DNA from: an uncultured Allorhizobium sp.
GTDB lineage: Bacteria > Pseudomonadota > Alphaproteobacteria > Rhizobiales > Rhizobiaceae
Length of the DNA: 64,000 nucleotides
Assembly (NCBI GenBank): GCA_958439205.1
Contig: OY288189.1
Location: 823,960-887,959, forward strand
Direction: 5' to 3'
Shown here: positions 7,979 through 16,945 of the stretch, one piece after another
Layout: each line of letters starts with the position of its first letter
How positions within the stretch are numbered: position 1 is the stretch's first letter
Notes under the pieces: model-generated
What the model was told of the DNA's origin: nothing
Seen by the model: only the letters and a program-made list of their open reading frames with translations
Database searches by the model: none
Translations under genes and position numbers: made by a program

Positions 7979-10345
7979 ATGGGTGTTGAAGGAATCGGCG
8001 CGCGTGTGGCGCGCAAGGAAGACAAGCGTTTTCTGACCGGCAAGGGCCGGTATACGGACGACATGGTCGTCCCGGGCATGAAATATGCCTATTTCGTCCG
8101 TTCGCCTTATGCACATGCCAAGATCAAGTCGATCGATGTCGCCGCCGCCAAGGCCATGCCTGGCGTCATCGATGTGCTCGACGGCAAGCAGCTTCTGGCT
8201 GATGGCATCGGCAACCTGATCTGCGGCTGGATGATCCATTCCAAGGATGGCACGCCGATGAAGATGGGCGCCTGGCGTCCGCTGGCACATGAAACCGTTC
8301 GTTACGTCGGTGACGCGGTCGCCATCGTCGTGGCCGACAGCATCGGCGAGGCGCGCGATGCCTCGGAAGCCGTGGTGGTCGAATATGAAGAGCTGCCGGT
8401 CGTCACCGGTGCCGTCGATGCGCTGAAATCAGGTGCCCCGCAGCTTCATCCGGAAGCCCCCGGCAATCTGATCTTCGACTGGGAGATCGGTGACAGTGCT
8501 GCAGCGGATGCCGCGATCGCCAGTGCCGCCCATGTCACAGAGATCGACATCTTCAACAACCGTCTCTCGCCGAACCCGATGGAGCCGCGCGCGACGCTCG
8601 GCATCTACGACACGGCGGAAGACCATTTCACTTGCTACACGACTTCGCAGAATCCCCATGTCGCGCGTCTCGTGATGAGCGCCTTCTACAATGTGGCGCC
8701 CGAGCACAAGCTGCGTGTCATCGCGCCTGATGTGGGCGGTGGCTTCGGCTCGAAGATCTATATCTATCCGGAAGAGGTGGTCTGTCTCTGGGCCTCCAAG
8801 AAGACCGGCGTGCCGGTCAAGTGGACCTCCGACCGTACAGAGGCCTTCCTCACCGATGCCCATGGCCGCGACCATGTTTCCAAGGTGAAGATGGCCTTCG
8901 ACAAGGACAACAAGATCATTGGTCTGAAGGTCGACACGATCGCCAATCTCGGCGCCTACATGTCGCTCTTCTCGTCCTCGGTCCCGACCTATCTCTACGC
9001 AACGCTGCTGTCGGGCCAGTATGCGATCCCGGCGATCCACGCCAATGTGCGGACCGTCTACACCAATACCGTACCGGTCGATGCCTATCGCGGTGCCGGC
9101 CGTCCTGAGGCGACATATCTCCTGGAACGCACCGTCGAAACCGCCGCTCGCGAACTCGGCATCTCGCCAGCGGAATTGCGCCGCAAGAACTTCGTGCGGA
9201 CCTTCCCGTACCAGACGCCCGTGATCATGTGCTACGACGCGGGCGACTACGACGCCTCGCTGGAAGCCGCCATGGGCGCTGCCGACTGGAACGGTTTCCC
9301 GGCTCGCAAGGCGGACGCGGCACGACGCGGCAAACTGCGCGGCATCGGCATGAGCTGCTACATCGAGGCCTGCGGCATCGCGCCGTCGGCGGCGGTGGGC
9401 TCGCTCGGTGCTGGTGTGGGTCTGTGGGAATCGGCTGAAGTCCGCGTCAATGCGGTCGGTACGGTCGAAGTGCTCACCGGCTCGCACAGCCACGGCCAGG
9501 GTCACGAAACCACCTTCGCCCAGCTCGTCTCGGAGCGTTTTGGCCTGCCGATTGACAATGTCTCCATCGTGCATGGCGATACCGACAAGGTGCAGATGGG
9601 CATGGGCACCTATGGTTCCCGTTCCGGTGCCGTCGGCATGTCGGCGATCGTCAAGGCGCTCGACAAGGTTGAGGCCAAGGCAAAGAAGATCGCGGCGCAT
9701 TTGATGGAAGCCGACGAGAGCGATATCGTCATCGAGAATGGCGAGCTCAAGGTCGCCGGCACCGACAAGACGCTGCCGTGGTTCCAGGTGGCGCTTGCCG
9801 CCTATACCGCGCACAATCTGCCATCCGGCATGGAGCCAGGTCTTAAGGAAGGCGCCTTCTACGATCCGTCCAACTTCACCTTCCCGGCCGGCTGCTACAT
9901 TGCGGAAGTCGAGGTCGATCCGGAAACGGGCAAGACCGAGATCGTGCAGTTCGTCGCCGCCGACGACTTCGGCAATATCATCAACCCGATGATCGTCGAG
10001 GGACAGGTGCATGGCGGTATCGCACAGGGCATCGGCCAGGCGCTGCTGGAAGCCGTGCATTATGATCCGCAGACGGGCCAGCTGCTGACGGCAAGCTACA
10101 TGGATTACGCCATGCCGCGCGCCGACGACCTGCCGTCCTTCAACGTCTCGCACCAGAACACGCCGTGCCCGGGCAATCCGCTCGGCATCAAGGGCTGTGG
10201 CGAGGCTGGGGCCATCGGATCGCCACCGGCGCTGATGAACGCGATCACCGATGCGATCGGCAATAACGACCTCAATATGCCGGCGACGCCGCTTGCCGTC
10301 TGGAGTGCGCTCCAGGCCAATGCGACCCGCCAGGCCGCCGAATAA
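7979..10345 (+). CDS. coxL: Molybdenum hydroxylase large subunit, form II CoxL type
   Basis: A 788-residue molybdopterin-binding subunit of the CO dehydrogenase/xanthine oxidase family. The active-site loop at residues 369-375 reads AYRGAGR, the form II signature; true form I CO dehydrogenases have AYXCSFR with the catalytic Cys. The catalytic Glu is Glu742 in KGCGEAGAIG. Gene order S-L-M also matches form II (form I is M-S-L). Form II enzymes may oxidise other aldehydes or N-heterocycles, so a CO function is doubtful. No coxD, coxE, coxF or coxG-like accessory gene lies nearby. The start follows GGAGGAGAAGACA. Confidence 0.88.
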   Translation: MGVEGIGARVARKEDKRFLTGKGRYTDDMVVPGMKYAYFVRSPYAHAKIKSIDVAAAKAMPGVIDVLDGKQLLADGIGNLICGWMIHSKDGTPMKMGAWRPLAHETVRYVGDAVAIVVADSIGEARDASEAVVVEYEELPVVTGAVDALKSGAPQLHPEAPGNLIFDWEIGDSAAADAAIASAAHVTEIDIFNNRLSPNPMEPRATLGIYDTAEDHFTCYTTSQNPHVARLVMSAFYNVAPEHKLRVIAPDVGGGFGSKIYIYPEEVVCLWASKKTGVPVKWTSDRTEAFLTDAHGRDHVSKVKMAFDKDNKIIGLKVDTIANLGAYMSLFSSSVPTYLYATLLSGQYAIPAIHANVRTVYTNTVPVDAYRGAGRPEATYLLERTVETAARELGISPAELRRKNFVRTFPYQTPVIMCYDAGDYDASLEAAMGAADWNGFPARKADAARRGKLRGIGMSCYIEACGIAPSAAVGSLGAGVGLWESAEVRVNAVGTVEVLTGSHSHGQGHETTFAQLVSERFGLPIDNVSIVHGDTDKVQMGMGTYGSRSGAVGMSAIVKALDKVEAKAKKIAAHLMEADESDIVIENGELKVAGTDKTLPWFQVALAAYTAHNLPSGMEPGLKEGAFYDPSNFTFPAGCYIAEVEVDPETGKTEIVQFVAADDFGNIINPMIVEGQVHGGIAQGIGQALLEAVHYDPQTGQLLTASYMDYAMPRADDLPSFNVSHQNTPCPGNPLGIKGCGEAGAIGSPPALMNAITDAIGNNDLNMPATPLAVWSALQANATRQAAE

Positions 10346-10359
10346 GGAAGGAGAGAACC

Positions 10360-11160
10360 ATGCAGCTCTATTCCACCAGCTATCATCGCGCCTCGTCGAT
10401 CGAGGATGCCGGAAAACTTCTCTCCGGTGCCGAAGACGGCAAGTTCATCGCCGGCGGCCAGACCCTGATCGCGGCGCTCAAGCAGCGCCTCGCCCAGCCG
10501 TCTGACCTCGTTGATCTCCGGCATATCGCGTCGATGAAGGGCATCACCGTCAATGGTCGTCAGGTCACCATCGGTGCTGCGGTCACTCATGCGGAGGTCG
10601 CTTCTTCGGCGGCCATCCGCGCGGTCTGTCCGGCAATCGTCCATCTCGCCTCGCTGATCGGCGATCCGCATGTCCGTCATATGGGCACGATCGGCGGTTC
10701 CGTCGCCAATGATGATCCGGCGGCCGATTACCCGTCAGCCGTGCTCGGCATTGGGGCGACGGTCGTCACCAATTCGCGCGAGATTGCGGCTGACGATTTC
10801 TTCGTCGGCCTGTTCGAGACGGCGCTCGCGGAAGACGAGATCATCACGGCTGTTCGTTTCGATGCTCCGGAAAAGGCGGGATATGCCAAGTTCGCCAATC
10901 CGGCCTCGCGTTATGCGATGACCGGGGTCTTCGTCTCGAAGGGTGCAGGCGGCGTGCGCGTTGCTGTCACCGGTGCCGGATCGTCCGGCGTCTTCCGCCA
11001 TGCCGGACTTGAAGCGGCCCTCTCGGCCAACTGGTCGCCGGAGGCTGCCGCAGGTGTCGAAATTGATTCGTCAGAGCTGATGTCGGACCTACATTGCACT
11101 GCAGAATATCGCGCAAATCTGATCCGCGTCATGGCGAAGCGAGCTGTTCAGGCCTCCTGA
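10360..11160 (+). CDS. coxM: FAD-binding medium subunit (CoxM-like)
   Basis: A 266-residue FAD-binding PCMH-type subunit. It has the two flavin-binding motifs of the family, AGGQTLIAALK (about residues 31-41) and TIGGSVANDDPAAD (about 109-122), then the CODH C-terminal domain. It completes the three-subunit enzyme with coxS and coxL; it starts 14 bp after coxL with AGGAGAG upstream. A strong terminator follows. Length is slightly below the 280-290 of form I CoxM and fits form II homologues. Confidence 0.88.
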   Translation: MQLYSTSYHRASSIEDAGKLLSGAEDGKFIAGGQTLIAALKQRLAQPSDLVDLRHIASMKGITVNGRQVTIGAAVTHAEVASSAAIRAVCPAIVHLASLIGDPHVRHMGTIGGSVANDDPAADYPSAVLGIGATVVTNSREIAADDFFVGLFETALAEDEIITAVRFDAPEKAGYAKFANPASRYAMTGVFVSKGAGGVRVAVTGAGSSGVFRHAGLEAALSANWSPEAAAGVEIDSSELMSDLHCTAEYRANLIRVMAKRAVQAS

Positions 11161-11185
11161 TTGCTCTGCTTTTCCTGCATGAACG

Positions 11186-11215
11186 GAAAAAGGGCGGCTC
11201 CGGCCGTCCTTTTTC
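11186..11215 (+). terminator. Rho-independent terminator of the cox operon
   Basis: AAAAAGGGCGGC pairs with GCCGTCCTTTTT around a TCCG loop, 25 bp after the coxM stop codon, and runs into a T-tract. Confidence 0.85.
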
Positions 11216-11222
11216 TCTAAGT

Positions 11223-11236
11223 TTGACGCAGATCAA
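11223..11236. promoter_or_regulatory. FNR/FixK-type box upstream of hemA
   Basis: TTGAC-GCAG-ATCAA matches the anaerobox consensus TTGAT-N4-ATCAA at nine of ten positions and is nearly symmetric. It lies about 150 bp before the hemA start. FNR/FixK/FnrL control of hemA is known in other alphaproteobacteria; use of this site is inferred. Confidence 0.5.
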
Positions 11237-11382
11237 GTTTGCTCCGGCACGATCCGTTAGTATTTATGTGCAAGCGTTCTAATGTTCGCGCCATTTGTCG
11301 CAGTTTAGAATGAATTTACAAAACCGGGGTTGACCCCGACGCCGTACAGACACAAAAGAGTGTCGTAGACTGGAGTTTAGGC

Positions 11383-12597
11383 ATGGATTTCGAGGCGTTT
11401 TTCAAGGATCAGCTCGCGGGGCTTCACGAGGAAGGCCGGTACCGCGTCTTCGCTGATTTGGAACGCCAGCGCGGCAACTTTCCGCGCGCGACCCGCTACA
11501 CCGAAAACGGCACCCAGGAGGTGACCGTCTGGTGCTCCAACGACTATCTCGGCATGGGCCAGAACCCGCTCGTCATCGACGCCATGAAACAGGCAATCGA
11601 TGACTGTGGCGCGGGTGCGGGAGGCACCCGGAATATCTCTGGCACCAACCACTACCACGTTCTTCTCGAGCGCGAACTTGCCGATCTGCACGGCAAGGAA
11701 TCGGCGCTGATCTTCACCTCGGGTTACGTCTCGAACTGGGCAGCGCTGGGCACGCTCGGCGCCAAGATCCCGGGCCTGATCATCTTCTCGGATGCGCTCA
11801 ACCACGCCTCCATGATCGAAGGCATCCGCCATTCCAAGGCCGAGCGCGTCATCTGGAAGCATAACGACGTCAAGGATCTGGAAGCGAAGCTCGCCGCCGC
11901 CGATCCGCGTGCGCCGAAGATGATCGCGTTCGAATCCGTCTATTCGATGGATGGCGATATCGCCCCGATCAAGGAAATCTGCGATCTCGCCGACAAGTAT
12001 GGCGCGATGACCTATCTGGACGAAGTCCATGCGGTCGGCATGTACGGCGCCCATGGTGGCGGCATCGCCGAGCGCGAGGGCCTAATGGATCGCCTGACGA
12101 TCATCGAAGGCACGCTGGGCAAGGCCTTCGGCGTCATGGGTGGCTATATCGCCGCCTCGACCGCTCTGTGTGATTTCGTCCGCTCGTTTGCCTCTGGCTT
12201 CATCTTCACGACTGCGCTGCCGCCGGCACTTGCCGCCGGTGCGGTCGCCTCGATCCGCCATCTCAAGACCAGCCAGGTCGAGCGCTTTGCCCATCAGGAG
12301 CGCGTGCGCCGTCTGCGCTTCATGCTCGACAAGGCCGGCATTCCGCATGTGCAGAACCCGAGCCATATCGTGCCGGTGCTCGTCGGCGACGCTGCCAAGT
12401 GCAAGTGGATCTCCGACCTGCTGCTCGACAACTGTTCCATCTATGTGCAGCCGATCAACTATCCGACGGTCCCGAAAAAGACCGAGCGGCTGCGCATCAC
12501 GCCCACTCCGCTGCATTCCGATGCCGATCTCGATCATCTCGTCGGTTCGCTCCACCAGCTCTGGTCGCGCTGCGCGCTCGCCCGCGCGGTGGCTTGA
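11383..12597 (+). CDS. hemA: 5-aminolevulinate synthase
   Basis: A 404-residue PLP-dependent alpha-oxoamine synthase. It condenses glycine and succinyl-CoA to 5-aminolevulinate, the first step of haem and cobalamin synthesis by the C4 pathway of alphaproteobacteria. The N-terminus [20 protein letters not shown] and the glycine-rich NISGTNHYH segment are diagnostic. The PLP lysine is Lys247 in GTLGKAFG. The gene stands alone between two strong terminators, with an anaerobox upstream, and feeds the same tetrapyrrole pathway as cobS/cobT further right in the window. Confidence 0.95.
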   Translation: MDFEAFFKDQLAGLHEEGRYRVFADLERQRGNFPRATRYTENGTQEVTVWCSNDYLGMGQNPLVIDAMKQAIDDCGAGAGGTRNISGTNHYHVLLERELADLHGKESALIFTSGYVSNWAALGTLGAKIPGLIIFSDALNHASMIEGIRHSKAERVIWKHNDVKDLEAKLAAADPRAPKMIAFESVYSMDGDIAPIKEICDLADKYGAMTYLDEVHAVGMYGAHGGGIAEREGLMDRLTIIEGTLGKAFGVMGGYIAASTALCDFVRSFASGFIFTTALPPALAAGAVASIRHLKTSQVERFAHQERVRRLRFMLDKAGIPHVQNPSHIVPVLVGDAAKCKWISDLLLDNCSIYVQPINYPTVPKKTERLRITPTPLHSDADLDHLVGSLHQLWSRCALARAVA

Positions 12598-12623
12598 TCG
12601 CTCCATAGCAGACCTTCATAAAG

Positions 12624-12655
12624 ATGCGGGTTCCGGAAACGGAGCCCGCATTTTT
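12624..12655 (+). terminator. Rho-independent terminator of hemA
   Basis: A 12-bp stem, ATGCGGGTTCCG with CGGAGCCCGCAT (one G·T-type step), closed by a GAAA tetraloop and followed by TTTTT, 26 bp after the hemA stop. Confidence 0.92.
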
Positions 12656-12675
12656 CTTTGGGAGGTTTTGAGAAC

Positions 12676-13794
12676 GTGAGTATTGCCCTACGCGTGAATA
12701 CCCTGGTCGACAGGGTGATCGAGGAAGAACGCATCACGGGCGCCGTGGTGCTGGTGTATCAGGACGGCGAACCGATCCTGGAAAAGGCAGCGGGTTTTGC
12801 CGATCGCGAAGCCGGGTTGCCTGTCCGTCTCGATACGATCTTCCGCTATGCCTCCGTCACCAAGCCGATCGTTGCGGTGACCGCGCTTGCGATGATCGAG
12901 AAGGGGCTGCTCAAGCTCGACGATCGCGTCTCGCAATACCTGCCCTGGTTCAGACCCAAGGCGCCTGATGGGCGCGAAGGCGCGATCACCATCCGCCATC
13001 TTCTCACCCACACATCCGGTCTGCTGTACGATCCGGCTCTGGAGCTCCTGCCCGAGGGGCAGCGCATGACGCTCGGCCTCGGCAATACGGATCTCAGCCT
13101 CGAAGACAATTTCAGCCGCCACAACGCCATCCCGCTCGCCTTCGAGCCTGGCAGTCGCTGGGCCTATTCCTTTGCCACGGACATTCTCGGCGGTGTCCTT
13201 GCTGCCCTCCATGGAGGGACGCTTGAGGATGCCGTTATCCACCATGTCACCGGCCCGCTCGGGATGGCCGATGCGCGCTTTCATGTGACGGATCCTGCGC
13301 GCCTTGCAATTGCCTATGCCGATGATCCGGGTCGACCCGTTCGCATGCCGGAACCCTGGGTCAGCGGCGACGAGGACAACTGGCAGACTGTCTTTTCACC
13401 GGGACGCATCTTCAACCCCAGAGCCTTCCAGTCGGGCGGTGCGGGGATGGCCGGCACCGCGCAGGACGTGATCCGTCTGCTCGAAATGTTGCGGCAGGAC
13501 GGAGCGGGTCTTTTGTCTGCAACCTTGGCCAATGCCGCGCTCTCCAACCAGATCGCAGACCTCGAAGGTGAGCCAGGTTACCGCTTCACCTTTGTCGGTG
13601 GGCTGGTCACGGACCCGGTCGCCGCGGGAACCGCCTTGCCGAAAGGTGTCATCCAGTGGGGCGGTGTTTACGGCAATACCTGGTTCATCGATCCGGCGGA
13701 GAAGCTCACTGTGGTCAGCCTCACCAACAATGCGCTCGAAGGCTGCAACGGCGCTTATCCGGAAATGCTTCGTGCCGCCGTCTACGATCGGTGA
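12676..13794 (+). CDS. Serine hydrolase of the class C beta-lactamase fold
   Basis: A 372-residue beta-lactamase-superfamily protein without a signal peptide, so probably cytoplasmic. The nucleophile motif SxxK is Ser60-Val-Thr-Lys63 in RYASVTKPI, and Tyr164 (YSF) fits the second catalytic motif. Cytoplasmic members are usually esterases (EstB-like) or peptidases rather than antibiotic hydrolases; the substrate is unknown. The GTG at 12676 is chosen because GGGAGG lies about 10 bp upstream and the family homology begins at once. It ends eight bases before the convergent dxr stop. Confidence 0.82.
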   Translation: MSIALRVNTLVDRVIEEERITGAVVLVYQDGEPILEKAAGFADREAGLPVRLDTIFRYASVTKPIVAVTALAMIEKGLLKLDDRVSQYLPWFRPKAPDGREGAITIRHLLTHTSGLLYDPALELLPEGQRMTLGLGNTDLSLEDNFSRHNAIPLAFEPGSRWAYSFATDILGGVLAALHGGTLEDAVIHHVTGPLGMADARFHVTDPARLAIAYADDPGRPVRMPEPWVSGDEDNWQTVFSPGRIFNPRAFQSGGAGMAGTAQDVIRLLEMLRQDGAGLLSATLANAALSNQIADLEGEPGYRFTFVGGLVTDPVAAGTALPKGVIQWGGVYGNTWFIDPAEKLTVVSLTNNALEGCNGAYPEMLRAAVYDR

Positions 13795-13802
13795 GCCACT
13801 GA

Positions 13803-15005
13803 TTATCTGGCGGCAATCACCTCTGCCGCCTTGCGCCTCGCCTCGCGATCGGCGGCAAAGACGTCGTCGATCGTGTCCGCGGGCACGCCTTCGATCATCG
13901 CGTCCATCACCGTCTCCACCACGTCGGCCATGTCGAGGAAGCGGATCTTGTCCTCGACGAAGGCATTAAAGGCGGTTTCTTCGGCGGCGTTCAGGATGGC
14001 GCCCTGCAATCCGCCGCGTTCGAGTGCCGTGCGAGCAAGCCGCAGCGCCGGGAACCTAGTCTCGTCCGGGGCTTCGAAATCTAACCTTGCCAGCTTGGCA
14101 AAGTCGAGCCGGTCGACATTGAGCGCCGGGCGCTTGGGATAAGTGAGTGCGTAGCCGATCGCCGTGCGCATGTCCGGCACGCCGAGCTGGGCGATGACGG
14201 AGCCGTCAGTGTAACCCACCATCGAATGAATGATCGACTGGGGATGCACGACGACCTCGATCTGCTCGGGGCGGACGTCGAAGAGGTGCTTGGCCTCGAT
14301 CATCTCCAGCGCCTTGTTGAACATCGAGGCGCTGCCAACGGAGATCTTCAGGCCCATCGACCAATTGGGATGGGTGCGGGCCGTCTGCACGGTGACATTG
14401 GCCATCTGTTCGCGGCTATGGGTGCGGAAGGGGCCACCCGAAGCGGTCAGCACGATCCGCTCCAGCGCGTGACGCTGATCCTGCTCCAGGCATTGGAAGA
14501 TTGCCGAATGTTCGCTGTCGACGGGGATCAGGCGTCCTCCACCCTTCTTCACCGCATCGACGAAGAGGTGGCCGGCGGAGACGAGGCATTCCTTGTTGGC
14601 AAGCGCAATATCGGCGCCGCGTGCGGCGGCCTTAAGCGTTGGTGCCAGGCCCGCCGTTCCGACGATGGCTGCCATCACCCAGCCGGCGTCCATTTCGGCT
14701 GCCTCGTCCAGGCCGGTCAAGCCGGCGGCAACGTCGATGCCTGATCCTGACAGCAGGTCCTTCAGCGCCATGTACTGGCTCTCGTCGGCGGTTACGGCGA
14801 GTTTGGCACCCGTGCGACGCGCCTGTTCGGCCAGCAGATCGAGATTGCCATTGCCGGTGAGCGCCATGACATCAAAGGCGCCGCGGCCACCGAGTTGCTC
14901 GATGACATCGAGCGTGTTGACGCCGATCGAGCCGGTCGAGCCGAGGACTGACAGGCGGCGGGGCCGGGCGTTGTCGATCATGCTGCTTACGTCCGATTGC
15001 TTCAT
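13803..15005 (-). CDS. dxr: 1-deoxy-D-xylulose 5-phosphate reductoisomerase
   Basis: A 400-residue enzyme of the MEP isoprenoid pathway, making 2-C-methyl-D-erythritol 4-phosphate with NADPH and a divalent metal. The N-terminal Rossmann motif GSTGSIGVNT (about residues 22-31) binds NADPH. PVDSEHSAIFQCL and GGPFRT are conserved catalytic-domain segments. It is monocistronic here and divergent from the metal ATPase. Neither the ATG at 15005 nor the one at 14981 has a clear ribosome site; the longer form is given, and the shorter would remove eight residues outside the conserved fold. Confidence 0.94.
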   Translation of the reverse strand: MKQSDVSSMIDNARPRRLSVLGSTGSIGVNTLDVIEQLGGRGAFDVMALTGNGNLDLLAEQARRTGAKLAVTADESQYMALKDLLSGSGIDVAAGLTGLDEAAEMDAGWVMAAIVGTAGLAPTLKAAARGADIALANKECLVSAGHLFVDAVKKGGGRLIPVDSEHSAIFQCLEQDQRHALERIVLTASGGPFRTHSREQMANVTVQTARTHPNWSMGLKISVGSASMFNKALEMIEAKHLFDVRPEQIEVVVHPQSIIHSMVGYTDGSVIAQLGVPDMRTAIGYALTYPKRPALNVDRLDFAKLARLDFEAPDETRFPALRLARTALERGGLQGAILNAAEETAFNAFVEDKIRFLDMADVVETVMDAMIEGVPADTIDDVFAADREARRKAAEVIAAR

Positions 15006-15088
15006 GCTCAGAAGGCTCTACAAGGGAAAGGGAAGAGCAGCAAGAGAGGCCGATTTCGACCTCGCACCAGCGCCTCGGGATTCTGACC

Positions 15089-16936
15089 ATGCCGGACTTT
15101 CTGCAGCCGACACGATTGCGTGAGAGCCTGCCCGTCCTGCTTGCCGGGCTCGCCCTTCTCTGTCTCGTCGGTGGCGGAGTTCTCTTCGTTGCCGCATATC
15201 CTGATCTCGCCGCCAAGGCCTGGTTCGTCGGCGCTGCCGCCGTGCTGGTGGTGCTGGTCATCGATATCCTGCGCGCCCTGCTCAATGGCCTCATGGGCGT
15301 CGACGCGATTGCCGCTCTGTCGATCGGGGTGGGTCTTGCGCTTGGCGAAAACCTGGCGGCCGCGATTGTTGCGGTCATGTATGCTGGCGGACAATTGCTT
15401 GAGAGCTTCGCCGAGGGCCGCGCCCGACGGGACATGACGGCACTGCTCGGTCGTGTCTCGCGCACGGCCATGCGCTATCGCGGCACGTCGCTGGAAAGCG
15501 TCTCCATCGAGGCGCTGAAGCCGCAGGACCGGATCCTGCTGCGCAAGGGTGAGGTCGTGCCGGTCGACGGACGGCTGCTTGCCGCCACCGCCGTGCTCAA
15601 CTTGTCAGCGCTGACGGGCGAATCGCTTCCCGTTCCCATCGCAATGGGTGCCGAAGTGCCAAGTGGTGCGACCGTGTTGGGAGACGCCTTCGATCTGCTG
15701 GTCCTGCGTGAATCCAAAGAGAGCACCTATGCCGGCATTGTGCGCCTCGTTGAACAGGCGCAAGCCAGCCGCGCGCCCATGGCGCGTCTTGCCGATCGCT
15801 ATGCGCTGGTCTTCCTCGGCATCACGCTGCTGCTTGCCGGTGGTGCGTGGTGGTGGAGCGGTGAGGCGACGCGCGCATTGGCCGTGCTCGTCGTTGCCAC
15901 GCCTTGTCCGCTGATCCTCGCTGTTCCCGTTGCCGTCATTGCCGGCATGTCGCGGGCAGCCTCCCACGGTGTTCTGGTCAAGACGGCTGGTGCGCTGGAG
16001 GCTCTGGCAGCCGTGACCACCGTCGTTGTCGACAAGACGGGCACAGTCACCTCGGCAAGGCCGGAAGTGAGCGATGTGCGAGCCGAAGCCGGCTTCACTG
16101 CGGATGACGTCCTCGCTCTCGCCGCCTCGCTCGACCAGGCCTCCAGCCATGTGGCGGCAGAAGCGCTGGTGCGGGCCGCGACTGAGCGCGGGCTGACTTT
16201 GACCCTCCCGCAAAGTGTGGTGGAAGATCCCGGCCGTGGATTGTCCGGACGCGTCGGCGATCGCCAGATCGTGCTCGGCGGCAGCGGCTATGTGCTGACC
16301 AAGCTTTCGGATGGCTCAGCCTTTACCCGCGCTGGCGTCGACAGCGGCACGGCCGTCGTCGCTGTCGGGATCGACGGGCGTGCGGCTGGTCTTATCCTGC
16401 TATCCGATCCCATCCGCACGGATGCCGGCGCCACGATTGCCGCGTTTCGGGCAGGAGGTGTCCGCCGGATCGTGATGGCGTCCGGCGATCGGACTGATGT
16501 TGCGGAGAAAGCCTCGTCGACGCTCGCGCTCGACGCGGTCGCCGGCGATCTGACGCCCGAAGGCAAGGTCGATCTGATCCGTCAGGAGAAACTGGGCGGT
16601 GTAGTGATGATGGTGGGCGACGGCGTCAATGACGCGCCAGCGCTGGCGCTTGCCGATGTCGGTGTGGCGATCGGTGCCAGGGGGTCTGCAGCCTCCTCGG
16701 AAGCCGCCGACGTGGTGCTGCTCGCCGATGATCTGTCGCGCCTTCCGCTCGCCTGCGGGATCGCGAGACGTTCCCGCAAGATTGCCCGGCAAAGTGCGGT
16801 TGCCGGGCTGGTGTTGTCGGGCGGAGCCATGGTGCTTGCCGCCTTCGGTTATCTCGCGCCGGTACAGGGTGCGCTGTTGCAGGAGGTGATCGACGTCGCC
16901 GTCATCCTCAATGCCTTGCGCGCCCTTCGCGGCTGA
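15089..16936 (+). CDS. P1B-type heavy-metal-transporting ATPase
   Basis: A 615-residue P-type ATPase with all core motifs: TGES at 176-179, the membrane motif TPCPL at 271-275, phosphorylation site DKTGT with Asp315, and GDGVNDAP from 510. Hydrophobic pairs at about 15-65 and 85-110 precede the actuator domain, and two C-terminal helices close the protein. There is no N-terminal metal-binding domain and no C-terminal hemerythrin. The TPC motif, rather than CPC or SPC, is that of the Ni/Fe-associated P1B-5 group, but substrate assignment is uncertain. It is divergent from dxr with a short shared promoter region. Confidence 0.85.
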   Translation: MPDFLQPTRLRESLPVLLAGLALLCLVGGGVLFVAAYPDLAAKAWFVGAAAVLVVLVIDILRALLNGLMGVDAIAALSIGVGLALGENLAAAIVAVMYAGGQLLESFAEGRARRDMTALLGRVSRTAMRYRGTSLESVSIEALKPQDRILLRKGEVVPVDGRLLAATAVLNLSALTGESLPVPIAMGAEVPSGATVLGDAFDLLVLRESKESTYAGIVRLVEQAQASRAPMARLADRYALVFLGITLLLAGGAWWWSGEATRALAVLVVATPCPLILAVPVAVIAGMSRAASHGVLVKTAGALEALAAVTTVVVDKTGTVTSARPEVSDVRAEAGFTADDVLALAASLDQASSHVAAEALVRAATERGLTLTLPQSVVEDPGRGLSGRVGDRQIVLGGSGYVLTKLSDGSAFTRAGVDSGTAVVAVGIDGRAAGLILLSDPIRTDAGATIAAFRAGGVRRIVMASGDRTDVAEKASSTLALDAVAGDLTPEGKVDLIRQEKLGGVVMMVGDGVNDAPALALADVGVAIGARGSAASSEAADVVLLADDLSRLPLACGIARRSRKIARQSAVAGLVLSGGAMVLAAFGYLAPVQGALLQEVIDVAVILNALRALRG

Positions 16937-16945
16937 GTTTGCCGG

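Noticed and set aside
8429..10153. 574-codon open frame opposite coxL
   Set aside because: Exact antisense of coxL, rich in Arg/His/Asp as expected of a codon-bias shadow, with no ribosome site or recognisable domain.
12676..13794. Antibiotic-resistance beta-lactamase
   Set aside because: No signal peptide, and the class C-fold family includes many esterases and peptidases; resistance cannot be claimed.
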